Positions 8,363 to 19,625 of a stretch of DNA of 64,000 bases are shown here, one piece after another (the stretch's first letter is position 1; each line of letters begins with the position of its first letter). This stretch comes from Lysobacteraceae bacterium NML93-0793 (GTDB taxonomy: Bacteria; Pseudomonadota; Gammaproteobacteria; Xanthomonadales; Xanthomonadaceae). The position numbers and the translations under genes were made by a program. The notes under the pieces are model-generated. The model was not told the DNA's origin. It did no database searches and was given only the letters and a program-made list of their open reading frames with translations. The stretch spans positions 124,001-188,000 of the forward strand of contig NTJG01000004.1 of assembly GCA_002324875.1 (NCBI GenBank), in the 5' to 3' direction.

Positions 8363-9514
8363 ATGGGGGGAGCGAAACGCCTCTGGATGGAAGAGGAGGA
8401 GCGCAGGTGGGGCACGATCGACAAGTGCGTGTGCGAGGCCTGCCTCGACACTCCCGATTTATGGCGAATGTTGACCGCCAAGATTCGGAATGGAGTCTGC
8501 GACTATTGTGAGCTGGAAGGTCTGCCGGTCCTTCCTGTCCACGAGGTGCAGGTCCAACTCTACAAAGCGATCTTCACCTACTACGCGGATCCCCAGCACG
8601 CGGGGACGCCTTGGGTTGATGGCCAGTGGGGTGTCAAGCAGATCGATATCGAGGATGTCTTGGCCGAACTTGACTTCCTGCCCGTTGATGAACTCGCAGA
8701 GGACATTGCATCCGCGGATAGAACCCAGCTCTGGATCAAAGCAGCTCATGGCCACTGGGCGGGCGTCCAGGATGACGAGCTCATGCTCTACTCGTGGTCG
8801 ACATTCGTTCGTACCGTCAAGCACCAGACCCGATTTCACTTCCAAAGGATCGTTCCAGAGCGTCTCGAAGATGAAATTCCTGTTTCGGAGATGCTTAGGG
8901 TAGTCGCCGAGAACTTGGCCAATCTCTTGACTACAGTCGCGGTCGGAACGCGAATCTATCGTGCTCGGCACTTGAGTCAAGATGAGCTGGCGCGCATCGA
9001 CGCGTCGCTGATGGGGCCTCCCCCGAAAGAGCACGCGGGCGCCGGACGCATGAACCCGGCAGGGATTCCTTACTTCTATTCCGCCTTCGACCCTCGCACG
9101 GCTGTCGTTGAGATCGGAGACCCCAGCGAAGACAACAAAGCCTTGGCGGCGGCGGCGTTCCAAGTCGACCGAATTCTGAATGTGGTGGACCTGAGCAAGC
9201 TCCCTGCTGTTCCACCTGCCTTGGCGATTGATCGCCGGCGTGAGCGCGTCACCGCCAAATTCTTGCGTAAGTTCGTCGAGTCGATCACGCAGAAGGTTCA
9301 GAAGGACGGGCGCGAGCACGTGGACTACGTGCCTTCACAAGTGGTCTGCGAGTACATGGCGCAGGCATACGTCATGCCGAATGGCCAGACCATTGACGGC
9401 ATCATCTATCCCAGCGCCGTCAGCCCAGATGGCATCAACCTGGTGATCTTCCCTAGTGGGCGCTGGTTCGAGCAAGACAAGTTCCCAGACATCACATATC
9501 TCGGGCCGGCATAG
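8363..9514 (+). CDS. RES-domain protein with HEPN/RES-type N-terminal domain
   Basis: This is a 383-residue cytoplasmic protein. The N-terminal third has a cysteine cluster, CVCEACLDTPDLW and then GVCDYCEL, that could bind zinc and resembles the HEPN/RES N-terminal domain. The C-terminal half has the RES fold signature: IYRARHL (Arg), AGRMNPAGIPYFYSAFDP, TAVVEI (Glu) and a later Ser in YVPSQVVCEY. RES proteins are NAD+-degrading ADP-ribosyl-type phosphorylases and act as toxins in Xre/MbcA-RES pairs. Long versions with this N-terminal domain are usually found alone. ATG at 8363 follows GGGAG at 9 nt; an upstream TTG is possible. Base composition is less GC-rich than the neighbours, suggesting acquisition. 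Confidence 0.82.
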   Translation: MGGAKRLWMEEEERRWGTIDKCVCEACLDTPDLWRMLTAKIRNGVCDYCELEGLPVLPVHEVQVQLYKAIFTYYADPQHAGTPWVDGQWGVKQIDIEDVLAELDFLPVDELAEDIASADRTQLWIKAAHGHWAGVQDDELMLYSWSTFVRTVKHQTRFHFQRIVPERLEDEIPVSEMLRVVAENLANLLTTVAVGTRIYRARHLSQDELARIDASLMGPPPKEHAGAGRMNPAGIPYFYSAFDPRTAVVEIGDPSEDNKALAAAAFQVDRILNVVDLSKLPAVPPALAIDRRRERVTAKFLRKFVESITQKVQKDGREHVDYVPSQVVCEYMAQAYVMPNGQTIDGIIYPSAVSPDGINLVIFPSGRWFEQDKFPDITYLGPA

Positions 9515-10084
9515 ATCGAGCGTAGCTCCTGCAGAGATCGGGCGGTTGCTTCGCCCGCCGCGCGCACCCTGCTGGCGGCTGGAGCGGAGTTCCTCGCCTA
9601 GGGCGGGCGCGGCCCTGCAGCGCTCATTTAGGTCTAGAAGTGCAGCAGCGTAGGCTGCCGGAAACGTGCGGCGGTCTAGCTTTAGGACATAGCTCCATAA
9701 GGGCGCTGGGCTCGGGGGCAGGTGTCACTGGCTCGTCCGCTCGCCGCCTGGATGCGATCAGGACGCGTTCGGTAGGCGCGCGCGTACGCGCGTCACACCC
9801 GGTCAAGGCCGTTCGCGCGCAGGCGTTCCTCGCGCAGGTGTTCCTGCGGAATAGGGCGAGGATCTGAAGGCAGAACCGCATTCGCGCGCGCGAAGTGCAT
9901 GACCCACGGCGCTGACGCAGGCCGGATTTCCGTGAGACTCGCGCTGGGAGGCGCGGGTCGAGGGCAGATCCGAACGTCCGAACCACGACACGGGGTGCGT
10001 CCGCGCCGACCGGTGGACCGGTGCTGTGCACGCCGCGTTCGAGCCGCGACAATCGACGGACCTCCGTGATGCCAGGTGCCGCCG
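9515..10084. other. 570-bp gap without a recognisable gene
   Basis: No open frame here has protein-like composition on either strand. The stretch contains alternating CG-rich runs near 9777-9797 (GCGCGCGTACGCGCGTC). It marks the junction between the accessory RES region and the core folP block. In many gammaproteobacteria ftsH precedes folP, but it is not here. Confidence 0.5.
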
Positions 10085-10981
10085 ATGTTCGATACCGCTC
10101 CCCAACTCGACTGCAACGGCCGCGTGCTGCGCCTCGACGTGCCGCGCGTCATGGGCATCGTCAATGTCACGCCGGACTCGTTTTCCGACGGCGGTGCCCA
10201 CGCCACGGCCGAAGCTGCGATCGCGCATGGCCTGCGTCTGGTGGCCGAGGGCGCCGATCTGCTCGACATCGGCGGCGAGTCGACCCGGCCCGGCGCAGCC
10301 GAGGTTTCCATCGACGAGGAACTGCGCCGGGTGATGCCGGTCGTCAAGGGCCTTGCGCGTGCCACGCGCGTGCCGATCAGCATCGACACCTCCAAGCCCG
10401 AGGTCATGCGCGCTGCGGTCGAGGCGGGCGCCGGCATGATCAACGATGTCTACGGTCTGCGCCGCGACGGCGCACTCGATACCGCCGCCGCACTCGGCGT
10501 ACCGGTGGTGCTGATGCACATGCAGGGCGAGCCGCGCGGCATGCAGGAGGCGCCCGATTACGACGAGGTCGTCGGCGACGTGCACCGTTTTCTCGCCGAG
10601 CGGATCTTTTCGGCCGAGATGGCCGGCATCGACAAAAAGCGCATCGTCGTCGATCCGGGCTTCGGCTTCGGCAAGACCACCGCCCACAACCTTGCGCTGT
10701 TGGCGCAGCTCGCGCGTTTCGTCGAGCTCGGCGTGCCGGTGCTCGCCGGGCTGTCGCGCAAGCGCAGCATCGGCGAGATCACCGGGCGCGAGGCGCCGGC
10801 CGAGCGTATGGCCGGTTCGGTGGCCGCGCATCTGATCGCCGCGCAGCGTGGCGCGCGGATCCTGCGCGTGCACGATGTCGCGCAGACGGTCGATGCGCTG
10901 AAGATCTGGAATGCCGTCGATGCGGTGCCGATGCCGCGCGCCGCCGCCGCTGCGCCTGCGATCCGCTGGCCGGACGAGTAG
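10085..10981 (+). CDS. folP: Dihydropteroate synthase
   Basis: The 298-residue TIM-barrel enzyme condenses 4-aminobenzoate with 6-hydroxymethyl-dihydropterin pyrophosphate to give dihydropteroate in folate synthesis, and is the sulfonamide target. Diagnostic motifs are [15 protein letters not shown] near the N-terminus, [51 protein letters not shown] and [12 protein letters not shown] at 10085 has AGG about 8 nt upstream; an in-frame GTG nine bases earlier is possible. It is followed by putP rather than the glmM found in many relatives. Confidence 0.96.
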   Translation: MFDTAPQLDCNGRVLRLDVPRVMGIVNVTPDSFSDGGAHATAEAAIAHGLRLVAEGADLLDIGGESTRPGAAEVSIDEELRRVMPVVKGLARATRVPISIDTSKPEVMRAAVEAGAGMINDVYGLRRDGALDTAAALGVPVVLMHMQGEPRGMQEAPDYDEVVGDVHRFLAERIFSAEMAGIDKKRIVVDPGFGFGKTTAHNLALLAQLARFVELGVPVLAGLSRKRSIGEITGREAPAERMAGSVAAHLIAAQRGARILRVHDVAQTVDALKIWNAVDAVPMPRAAAAAPAIRWPDE

Positions 10982-11106
10982 GCGCCGCGCGCGCAGGGGG
11001 GGCGTCGCGCGCGGGCAGTCGCGGCGGCCGGGTGCGTTACCCTGTCGCGTCCAATTCGCGCCGCCCTTCGGGGCGGTCCGTCGTTCGAGGGAAGGGGAAC
11101 CCAGCC

Positions 11107-12618
11107 ATGATGACCGCCAGTACGCCGTTGATCGTCACCTTCGTGGTCTATCTCGTGGCCATGGTGTTGATCGGCGTGGCGGCGTGGCGCTCGACCAAGA
11201 ACTTCGACGATTACATTCTCGGCGGACGCAAGCTCGGCCCGGGGGTCACCGCGTTGTCGGCCGGCGCGTCCGACATGAGCGGCTGGCTGCTGATGGGCCT
11301 GCCGGGCGCGCTGTACCTGCGCGGCGCTTCCGAGGCCTGGATCGCGCTCGGCCTGATCGGCGGTGCCTATCTCAACTGGCGCTTCGTGGCCGGCCCGCTG
11401 CGCGTCTATACCGAGCGCACCGGAAATGCGCTGACGCTGCCCGATTTCTTCACGCACCGGTTCGAAGACCGCAGCCGCCTGCTGCGGGTGATCTCGGCGC
11501 TGGTGATCCTGGTGTTCTTCGCGGTGTATTGCGCATCGGGTGTCGTCGCCGGCGCGCGCCTGTTCGAAAGCGTGTTCGGCCTGCCGTATGCCCAGGCGCT
11601 GTGGTGGGGCGCGGCGGTCACCATCCTTTACACGCTGATCGGCGGCTTCCTCGCGGTGAGCTGGACGGATGTCGCCCAGGGCACGCTGATGCTGTTCGCG
11701 CTGCTGCTCACGCCGGTGATCGTCTACATGACCACCGGCGGCTTCGAATCGAGCATCGAGCTGATCCGAAGTGTCGATGCGGCGCGGCTGTCGTGGACAC
11801 GCGAAGGCGCTCTGGGTCTGGTCGGCATCGTCTCGCTGCTGGCGTGGGGGCTGGGCTATTTCGGCCAGCCGCACATCCTGGCCCGTTTCATGGCGGCGGG
11901 CAGCGTCGAGACCATTCCGGCAGCGCGCCGCATCGGCATGGCCTGGATGATCCTGTGCCTCGCCGGCTCGTTGACCGTCGGATTTCTCGGCATCGCCTAC
12001 TTCCAGCAGCATCCGGAGCAGGCCGGGCCGGTGGTCGCGAATTCGGAGCGGGTGTTCATCACCCTGGTCGAGCTGCTGTTCAACCCGTGGGTGGCCGGCG
12101 TGATCCTGTCGGCGATCCTCGCCGCGGTCATGAGCACGCTGTCGAGTCAGCTGCTGGTGTGTTCGAGCGTGCTGTCGGAGGATTTCTATCGCGGCTTCCT
12201 GCGTCCGGCCGCGAGCCAGGGCGAGCTGGTCTGGGTGGGGCGCGCGAGCGTGATGCTCATCTCCCTGGTGGCGCTGTGGCTGGCGCGGGATCCCGACAGC
12301 CGCGTCCTGGGCCTGGTGGCGTATGCCTGGGCCGGCTTCGGCGCGGCGTTCGGGCCGGTGGTGCTGCTGGCGCTGTTCTGGCAGCGCATGACCCGCAATG
12401 GCGCCCTGGTCGGCATGCTGCTGGGTGCGGTGACCGTGGTCGCGTGGAAGCAGATCGCTGTCGAGCGGATGGGCTCGGCGCTTTACGAGATCGTGCCGGG
12501 TTTCGCGGTCGCCACGCTGGCGATCATCATCGTCAGCCTGCTCGGTCCGGCCCCGTCGCGCTCGGTGCAGGTCACGCACGAGCAGGTGCGTCTATCGCTG
12601 CGCGAGACCGGTTACTGA
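11107..12618 (+). CDS. putP: Sodium/proline symporter
   Basis: The 503-residue sodium:solute symporter family protein is the same length as E. coli PutP (502) and has about 13 transmembrane helices. It begins [20 protein letters not shown] and carries [20 protein letters not shown] and [18 protein letters not shown], the helix-1/2 region involved in Na+ and proline binding in PutP. The ATG at 11107 follows GGGGA. It lies 125 bp after folP and 14 bp before miaA in the same direction, an insertion into the usual folP-miaA neighbourhood. Proline specificity is inferred from similarity. Confidence 0.92.
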   Translation: MMTASTPLIVTFVVYLVAMVLIGVAAWRSTKNFDDYILGGRKLGPGVTALSAGASDMSGWLLMGLPGALYLRGASEAWIALGLIGGAYLNWRFVAGPLRVYTERTGNALTLPDFFTHRFEDRSRLLRVISALVILVFFAVYCASGVVAGARLFESVFGLPYAQALWWGAAVTILYTLIGGFLAVSWTDVAQGTLMLFALLLTPVIVYMTTGGFESSIELIRSVDAARLSWTREGALGLVGIVSLLAWGLGYFGQPHILARFMAAGSVETIPAARRIGMAWMILCLAGSLTVGFLGIAYFQQHPEQAGPVVANSERVFITLVELLFNPWVAGVILSAILAAVMSTLSSQLLVCSSVLSEDFYRGFLRPAASQGELVWVGRASVMLISLVALWLARDPDSRVLGLVAYAWAGFGAAFGPVVLLALFWQRMTRNGALVGMLLGAVTVVAWKQIAVERMGSALYEIVPGFAVATLAIIIVSLLGPAPSRSVQVTHEQVRLSLRETGY

Positions 12619-12632
12619 GGCGCCGGGTCCTC

Positions 12633-13604
12633 GTGACTCCGGCCCCGTCGCCGATGCCCGCGCGCCCACGCGCCATCGCCCTGATGGGCCCGACCGCCTC
12701 GGGCAAGACCGCGCTCGCGCTCGACTGGGCCGAGCGTTTAGGTGGCGAGATCGTCAGCGTAGATTCGGCGCTGGTCTACCGTGGGCTGGAGATCGGCGCG
12801 GCCAAGCCCGACGCCGCCGAGCGCGCACGCGTGCCGCACCACATGCTCGATCTGCGCGATCCCTGGCAGACGTATTCGGCGGCGGAGTTCGCCGTCGATG
12901 CACGCGCTGCAGTCGACGACATCCTCGCGCGCGGCCGCGTCCCGATCCTCGCCGGCGGCACCGGTCTGTACTTCGCCGCCCTGCTCGAGGGCCTCTCGCC
13001 GATGCCGCCGGCCGATCCGGCCCTCCGCGCCGGCATTGCCGCCGAGGCCGCGCTGCACGGCTGGCCGGCCCTTCACGCCGAACTGGCCGTCGTCGATCCC
13101 GACGCCGCCGCGCGCATCAAGCCCGGTGATCCGCAACGCATCCAGCGCGCGCTCGAGGTGTACCGCCTCAGTGGGGTTCCGATCAGCGAGTGGCAGCGAC
13201 GCACGCCGGAGACGCCGGCCTTTCCGGCGGAGGTGCTGTCGCTGGTGATCGCCCCGTCCGATCGCGCGGTGCTGCACCAGCGCATCGCCCTGCGGTTCGA
13301 CGCGATGCTCGCCGCGGGGTTTCTCGACGAAGTGCAGGCACTGCGGGCGCTGCCCGCCCTGCGCGACCATCCCGCGCCGCTCGACCTGCCGGCGATCCGC
13401 GCTGTCGGCTATCGCCAGGCCTGGGAGTACCTTGACGGTCAAGGCGATGCGGATACGTTCCGCGAACGCGCCATCGCCGCCACCCGACAGCTCGCCAAAC
13501 GACAGACGACGTGGCTGCGCGGACGGGGTGAGGGCGTGCCGTGGTTCGACCCGGGTGTGCAACGCGCGGCGCTGGATGACGCGGTCGGTCGGTTCCTGGC
13601 ATGA
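12633..13604 (+). CDS. miaA: tRNA dimethylallyltransferase
   Basis: The 323-residue enzyme transfers a dimethylallyl group to N6 of A37 in tRNAs reading UNN codons. The P-loop GPTASGKT is at residues 19-26. It is followed by [65 protein letters not shown] and [14 protein letters not shown]. Length is close to E. coli MiaA (316). A GTG start at 12633 is chosen because GAGG of the preceding stop region lies about 13 nt upstream. ATG at 12654 is the alternative and would lack a Shine-Dalgarno. It heads the miaA-hfq-hflX-hflK-hflC block conserved across gammaproteobacteria. Confidence 0.95.
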   Translation: MTPAPSPMPARPRAIALMGPTASGKTALALDWAERLGGEIVSVDSALVYRGLEIGAAKPDAAERARVPHHMLDLRDPWQTYSAAEFAVDARAAVDDILARGRVPILAGGTGLYFAALLEGLSPMPPADPALRAGIAAEAALHGWPALHAELAVVDPDAAARIKPGDPQRIQRALEVYRLSGVPISEWQRRTPETPAFPAEVLSLVIAPSDRAVLHQRIALRFDAMLAAGFLDEVQALRALPALRDHPAPLDLPAIRAVGYRQAWEYLDGQGDADTFRERAIAATRQLAKRQTTWLRGRGEGVPWFDPGVQRAALDDAVGRFLA

Positions 13605-13750
13605 ACGCGGCGACTTCGCTCACGTTTCCGGCGGAACACCGGCCGCGGGCGCTCGAACCGGGCAGCGGTTGTGTACCATCGTCGGACGTCGCGCGGGGAG
13701 CGCGGCGTCGGGTCAGCACCCGACAACAACAACCACGCTGGGGAATACGA

Positions 13751-14029
13751 ATGTCCAAGGGGCAATCCTTGCAGGATCCTTTCCTGAACGCACTGCGGCG
13801 CGAACGTGTGCCGGTCTCGATTTACCTCGTCAACGGCATCAAACTGCAGGGCACGATCGAGTCGTTCGACCAGTTCGTGGTGCTGCTCCGCAACACCGTG
13901 AGCCAGATGGTCTACAAGCATGCGATCTCGACCGTGGTGCCGGCGCGCAACGTGCGCGTGGCGCCTGGCGGCGGTGTCGTGGAGTCCTCCGATGGCGAGG
14001 GCGGCGAGACGCCCGATCCGTCCGAATGA
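13751..14029 (+). CDS. hfq: RNA chaperone Hfq
   Basis: The 92-residue hexameric Sm-like protein mediates sRNA-mRNA pairing. It has the exact family start [20 protein letters not shown], then [20 protein letters not shown] and the Sm2 motif [12 protein letters not shown]. The tail is short, acidic and glycine-rich ([17 protein letters not shown]). A 146-bp gap after miaA probably holds its own promoter, since hfq typically has one. hflX follows at 32 bp. Confidence 0.98.
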   Translation: MSKGQSLQDPFLNALRRERVPVSIYLVNGIKLQGTIESFDQFVVLLRNTVSQMVYKHAISTVVPARNVRVAPGGGVVESSDGEGGETPDPSE

Positions 14030-14061
14030 TCCCGCGCGACACCCAAGAGGCCTGACCCGAA

Positions 14062-15381
14062 TTGTTCGAACGCTCCCGCAAGGGTGAAAACGCGCTGCTG
14101 ATCCAGCCCCATGCGCACGGTCCCACCGACGACGGCGTGCTCGAGGAATTTTCCGAGCTGGCCCGCTCCGCGGGTGCGAATGTGGCCGCCGTCATTCCGG
14201 CGCGCATCGACAAACCCAATGCCGCCACGCTGATCGGAAGCGGCAAGCTCGAGGAAGTGAAGGCCGCGGCCGATGCCACCGGCGCCGACCTGATCCTCGT
14301 CAACCATCGGCTGTCACCAGGCCAGGAGCGCAATCTCGAGAAATACCTCGAGCGTCGCGTGGTGGACCGCACCGGCCTGATCCTCGACATCTTCGCCCAG
14401 CGTGCGCGCAGCCACGAAGGCAAGCTGCAAGTCGAGCTCGCGCAGCTGCGCCACATGGCCACGCGCCTGGTGCGCGGCTGGACCCACCTGGAGCGCCAGC
14501 GCGGCGGTTCGATCGGCCTGCGCGGTCCGGGCGAAACCCAGCTCGAGACCGACCGCCGGCTGCTGCAGAAGCGCGTCGAACAGCTGCAGGCACGGCTGGA
14601 CAAGGTCGAGGTGCAGCGCACCCAGATGCGCCGCGCCCGCGTGCGCAGCGAGCTGCCGCGGGTGGCGCTGGTCGGCTACACGAATGCCGGCAAGTCGACG
14701 TTGTTCAACACCTTGACCGGCGCCGACGCCTACGCCGCCGACCAGTTGTTCGCCACGCTCGATCCCACCGTGCGGCGTGTCGATCTGTCCGGCGGCTCGG
14801 TCGTGCTGGCCGACACCGTCGGCTTCGTGCGCGATCTGCCGCACGAACTGGTCGCCGCCTTCCGTTCCACGCTGAGCGAGGCGCGCGAGGCCGATCTTCT
14901 GTTGCACGTCATCGACGCGGCCGATCCGCTGCGTGACGAGCGCATCCGCCAGGTCGACGCCGTGCTTGGCGAGATCGGCGCCGGCGATCTGCCGCAGCTG
15001 CTGGTCTTTAACAAGATCGACCGGATCGACGGCGCGCAGCCACGCTACGACCAGGATCCCGCGGCGCTGGCCGACGATGCCGTGCGCGAGTCGGTGTGGA
15101 TGTCCGCGCGCGACGGCACGGGCCTGGATCTGCTGTCACAGGCACTGGCGCGCCGTCTCGGCATGCGCCGTGTCGAAGGCGCCCTGCATCTGCCGCCCGA
15201 AGCCGGTCGCCTGCATGCCCGCCTGCACGCGCTGGACGCGGTGCGCGAAGAGAGCAGTGACGAGCACGGCTGGCATCTGCACGTCGATCTGGCGCACGCC
15301 GATGCCGCGCGCCTTGCCGCCCAGGCCGACGGCGCGGCGCTGCGTGCCCTGCTGCCGCCGGATGACGACGACATGGTCTGA
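14062..15381 (+). CDS. hflX: Ribosome-associated GTPase HflX
   Basis: The 439-residue GTPase rescues and splits stalled 70S ribosomes under stress. The N-terminal HflX domain contains AATLIGSGKLEEVKA and VDRTGLILDIFAQRARSHEG. A coiled linker, GGSIGLRGPGETQLETDRRL, precedes the G domain: G1 GYTNAGKST from residue 205, G3 DTVGFV, and G4 FNKIDRID. The start is TTG at 14062, giving MFERSRKGENALL as in relatives, with AAGAGG 12 nt upstream. The weak start may keep expression below that of hfq. Confidence 0.96.
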   Translation: MFERSRKGENALLIQPHAHGPTDDGVLEEFSELARSAGANVAAVIPARIDKPNAATLIGSGKLEEVKAAADATGADLILVNHRLSPGQERNLEKYLERRVVDRTGLILDIFAQRARSHEGKLQVELAQLRHMATRLVRGWTHLERQRGGSIGLRGPGETQLETDRRLLQKRVEQLQARLDKVEVQRTQMRRARVRSELPRVALVGYTNAGKSTLFNTLTGADAYAADQLFATLDPTVRRVDLSGGSVVLADTVGFVRDLPHELVAAFRSTLSEAREADLLLHVIDAADPLRDERIRQVDAVLGEIGAGDLPQLLVFNKIDRIDGAQPRYDQDPAALADDAVRESVWMSARDGTGLDLLSQALARRLGMRRVEGALHLPPEAGRLHARLHALDAVREESSDEHGWHLHVDLAHADAARLAAQADGAALRALLPPDDDDMV

Positions 15382-15523
15382 TCCGCCGGCACGCATCGCG
15401 CGACGTGATCCATCCTCCGGCCGTGGCCGTAAGGGGTTCGACGGACCCCGGCACGCGCGAGCCGGTTAGACTATGCGACCCCCGCGCCGCCCCGGGCAGG
15501 CGGCGCACCAGATTGGAGCAGGC

Positions 15524-16699
15524 ATGGCCTGGAACATTCCCGGCAAGAACAAGGACAACGACTCCCCGGACCGCAACACCGGTCCCGACGGGAGCGAACC
15601 GCGCAATCCCTGGCCGCCCCGGCGCACCGGGGGCGGTGGGCGTGGCGGGCGCGGTGGAGGCAACGGTGTCGACCGCGTGCTGAACCAGCTGCGCGACATG
15701 TTCGGCGGCGGCGGTGGCAATCCGCTGCGCTGGGTGGCGATCGGTCTGGTCGTGATCCTGCTGCTCAACTGTTTCGTGCTGATCGGCGAACAGCAGCGCG
15801 GCGTGGTGCTGCGCTTCGGCCAGGCGGCGCGGGTCATGCAGCCGGGTCCGAACTTCAAGATGCCGTGGCCGGTGGAGCGGGTGATCAAGGTCGACGCGAC
15901 CACCGTGCAGTCCTTCAGCAACACCGTGCCGGTGCTCACCCGCGACGAGAACATCGTCGTCGTCTCGTTCAACGTGCAGTACCGCGTCGGCGACCCCACG
16001 CAGTACCTGTTCGGCACCCGCAATGCCCGCGAAGTGCTGGAGCAGACCGCGGTCAGTGCCGTGCGCGAACAGATCGGCCGCGCCAACCTCGACACCGCGC
16101 TCAACGCGCGTGGTCCGTTGTCGACCGCGGCGCAGACCTCGTTGCAGGCGTCGCTCGACAGCTACCGCACCGGCCTGTTCGTCACCGAGCTCAACCTGCA
16201 GGACGCCCGTCCACCGGAAGAGGTCAAGCCGGCATTCGACGAGGTCAACAGCGCGCAGCAGATGAACGAGCGCCTGATCAACGAGGCCCGCGCCTACGCC
16301 GCCAAGATCGTGCCGGAAGCCCGAGGCGAAGCCGCGCGCATCCGCGCCCAGGCCGAAGGCTACAAGGAGGCCGAGATCGCACGCGCCACCGGTGACGCCA
16401 CGCGCTTCACGCTGCTGGTCGACGCCTACCGCGGCGCGCCCGACGTGACCCGCCGCCGTCTGTGGCTGGAGACGGTGCAGCAGGTGCTCGGCGGCAATCG
16501 CACGATCATCGGCGGCGACGGTCGCCAGCTGATCTATGTGCCGATGGCCGGGCAGGGGGCTGGTGGCCAGGCCGCGCCGTCGCTGCTGCCGCCCGAAGTA
16601 CTGTCGCCGACCATCGAAGCCACCCGCGCCCCGGCGCAGGAACCCGCCGCCCGCGCCTCGCAATTGCCGCGCCCGCCGCGTGATGGAGCGTCCCGATGA
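15524..16699 (+). CDS. hflK: HflK, FtsH protease modulator subunit
   Basis: The 391-residue membrane-anchored SPFH/prohibitin protein begins MAWNIPGKNKDNDSP, followed by a glycine-rich stretch and one transmembrane helix near residues 65-85. A large periplasmic SPFH domain follows (EQQRGVVLRFGQAARVMQPG, YRVGDPTQYLF), then a coiled coil. With HflC it forms the cage around FtsH. ATG at 15524 has GGAG 6 nt upstream; earlier in-frame codons encode a non-conserved leader. The last four bases overlap hflC as ATGA. The Pro/Ala-rich C-terminus is typical. Confidence 0.96.
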   Translation: MAWNIPGKNKDNDSPDRNTGPDGSEPRNPWPPRRTGGGGRGGRGGGNGVDRVLNQLRDMFGGGGGNPLRWVAIGLVVILLLNCFVLIGEQQRGVVLRFGQAARVMQPGPNFKMPWPVERVIKVDATTVQSFSNTVPVLTRDENIVVVSFNVQYRVGDPTQYLFGTRNAREVLEQTAVSAVREQIGRANLDTALNARGPLSTAAQTSLQASLDSYRTGLFVTELNLQDARPPEEVKPAFDEVNSAQQMNERLINEARAYAAKIVPEARGEAARIRAQAEGYKEAEIARATGDATRFTLLVDAYRGAPDVTRRRLWLETVQQVLGGNRTIIGGDGRQLIYVPMAGQGAGGQAAPSLLPPEVLSPTIEATRAPAQEPAARASQLPRPPRDGASR

Positions 16700-17559
16700 G
16701 ACTGAATTTCGTCATTCCCCTGCTGATCGTGGTCCTGCTGGGCCTGATGGGCTCGGTGTACGTGGTGCGCGAGGGCCAGGTGGGGCTGGTGCTCAATCTC
16801 GGCCGCGTCGCCCGCACCGACATCGGCCCGGGCCTGCACTTCAAGATCCCGTTGATCGAAACCGCGCGCGTGTTCGACCGCCGCTTCGACGCCAGCGCCT
16901 TCTCGCCCGAGCGTTCGCTGACGTCCGAGCGCAAGGACGTCAGCGTCGACTTCGTCGCCATCGTCTTCATCAGCGACGTCACCGCGTTCTTCCGCGCCAC
17001 GTCGGGCAACGAGGACAATGCCAAGCTGCGTCTCGAGCCGATCATCAAGAACTCGCTGCGCAACGAGATCAACGCCAACACGCTGACCGAGCTGGTCTCG
17101 GGCAACCGTTCGGAATTCGTCGAGCGCCAGCTGCCGGCGATCAACGAGGCGGCGAAGTCGCTGGGCATGCAGATCGTCGACATCCGGCTCAAGCAGATCG
17201 ACCTGCCGACCGACAGCGAGGTCATCGGCCAGGTCTACGACCGCATGCGCGCCGAACGCCGTCAGGTGGCCGCCGCGTTGCGCGCCGAGGGCGAGGAACA
17301 GGCGCGTGCGATCCGCGGCCAGGCCGACCGTGAGCAGGTCGTGCTGACCGCCGAGGCCGAGCGTGACGCGCAGACCCTGCGCGGTGAAGGCGACGCCGAA
17401 GCCACACGCATCTACGGCGAGGCCGCGAATCGCGATCCGGGCTTCTACGCCTTCCAGCGCAGCCTCGAGGCCTACCGCGCCGCGTTCGAGAAGGGCGACA
17501 GCGTGATCGTGCTCGAGCGCGACGACCCGTTCCTGCAGTACATGCGCAGCGACCGCTGA
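16696..17559 (+). CDS. hflC: HflC, FtsH protease modulator subunit
   Basis: The 287-residue partner of HflK has an N-terminal signal-anchor helix (LNFVIPLLIVVLLGLMGSVY). The SPFH domain has YVVREGQVGLVLNLGRVART and KDVSVDFVAIVFISDVTAFF, and a coiled coil runs through EEQARAIRGQADREQVVLTA. It ends YMRSDR. It starts within the hflK stop (ATGA overlap), so the two subunits are made together. The complex controls FtsH access to membrane substrates. Confidence 0.96.
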   Translation: MRLNFVIPLLIVVLLGLMGSVYVVREGQVGLVLNLGRVARTDIGPGLHFKIPLIETARVFDRRFDASAFSPERSLTSERKDVSVDFVAIVFISDVTAFFRATSGNEDNAKLRLEPIIKNSLRNEINANTLTELVSGNRSEFVERQLPAINEAAKSLGMQIVDIRLKQIDLPTDSEVIGQVYDRMRAERRQVAAALRAEGEEQARAIRGQADREQVVLTAEAERDAQTLRGEGDAEATRIYGEAANRDPGFYAFQRSLEAYRAAFEKGDSVIVLERDDPFLQYMRSDR

Positions 17560-17572
17560 GCACGGCAAGCCG

Positions 17573-17761
17573 ATGTCCGACCTGTGGGCGGCGCTGTGCC
17601 TGGTGTTCGTGATCGAGGGGCTGATCCTCTTCATCGCGCCGAACGCCTGGAAGCGCAACGCCGCACAGATGCTGGCGATGCCGTCGCCATTGCTGCGTCG
17701 CATCGGCGGGGGCGTGCTGGCGGTCGGGCTGGTCGCGCTGTATCTCGTGCGCAGCGGCTGA
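17573..17761 (+). CDS. DUF2065 family small membrane protein (YjeT-like)
   Basis: The 62-residue protein has two transmembrane helices: LWAALCLVFVIEGLILFIAP and GGGVLAVGLVALYLV. It matches the DUF2065/YjeT family, which conserves the PNAWK turn between the helices. It begins 13 bp after hflC and lies before purA, its usual position in gammaproteobacteria. Function is unknown. It closes the hfq-hfl operon, which ends at the hairpin at 18117. Confidence 0.9.
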   Translation: MSDLWAALCLVFVIEGLILFIAPNAWKRNAAQMLAMPSPLLRRIGGGVLAVGLVALYLVRSG

Positions 17762-17856
17762 GCTTGCGCCTCGCGCCTTGTGAAGCGGTGGCGCCCGGCG
17801 TGTCAGTCCCGAGCAGGTGCGCGCCGCAAGAGAGACTCTGGACGCCACGCCACCCG

Positions 17857-17920
17857 GGAGCGCGCTGGCGCGCGACGGGCTGGGCCGGGACTGTCCTCGC
17901 GCGCAAGCGCGCTCCTGCAG
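17857..17920. repeat. REP-type palindromic elements, inverted pair
   Basis: Two related copies face each other: a diverged one at about 17857-17880 (GGGAGCGCGCTGGCGCGCGA) and a clearer one at 17894-17920 (TCCTCGCGCGCAAGCGCGCT, then CCTGCAG). The same family occurs at 53114 and 55024-55093. They sit in the non-coding interval downstream of DUF2065. The rest of 17762-18283 holds no recognisable gene. Confidence 0.75.
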
Positions 17921-18064
17921 GTCGGGCGTCGCGAGCTACTGGCTTGCCGCCGCGCGCTTGCTTGATGCAATGCTCTCGAGCGCCCGGGCGTCCTGGACGC
18001 TGAACCGCGGAGCGCCATCACGCTTCCCGCACGCCCCCCGCGCAGGCGTTCCGCTGCGCCGTGA

Positions 18065-19576
<1,512 letters not shown>

Positions 19577-19600
19577 CCGAAGCGCCCGCCACTGGAAACA

Positions 19601-19621
19601 CCCCGCGCAAGCGGGGTTTTT
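19601..19621 (+). terminator. Intrinsic terminator of purA
   Basis: CCCCGC-GCAA-GCGGGG is a perfect 6-bp stem with a GNRA-like loop, followed directly by five T. It ends four bases before the ATG of the next gene, so it also occupies that gene's ribosome-binding region. Confidence 0.88.
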
Positions 19622-19625
19622 CCTG

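Noticed and set aside
9624-10052. A 142-codon leftward frame in the gap before folP
   Set aside because: Arg/Ser/Cys-rich with no recognisable motif and no Shine-Dalgarno.
10558-12579. A 673-codon frame antisense to putP and folP
   Set aside because: Composition is Arg/Gln/His-rich with no hydrophobic pattern; putP on the other strand is certain.
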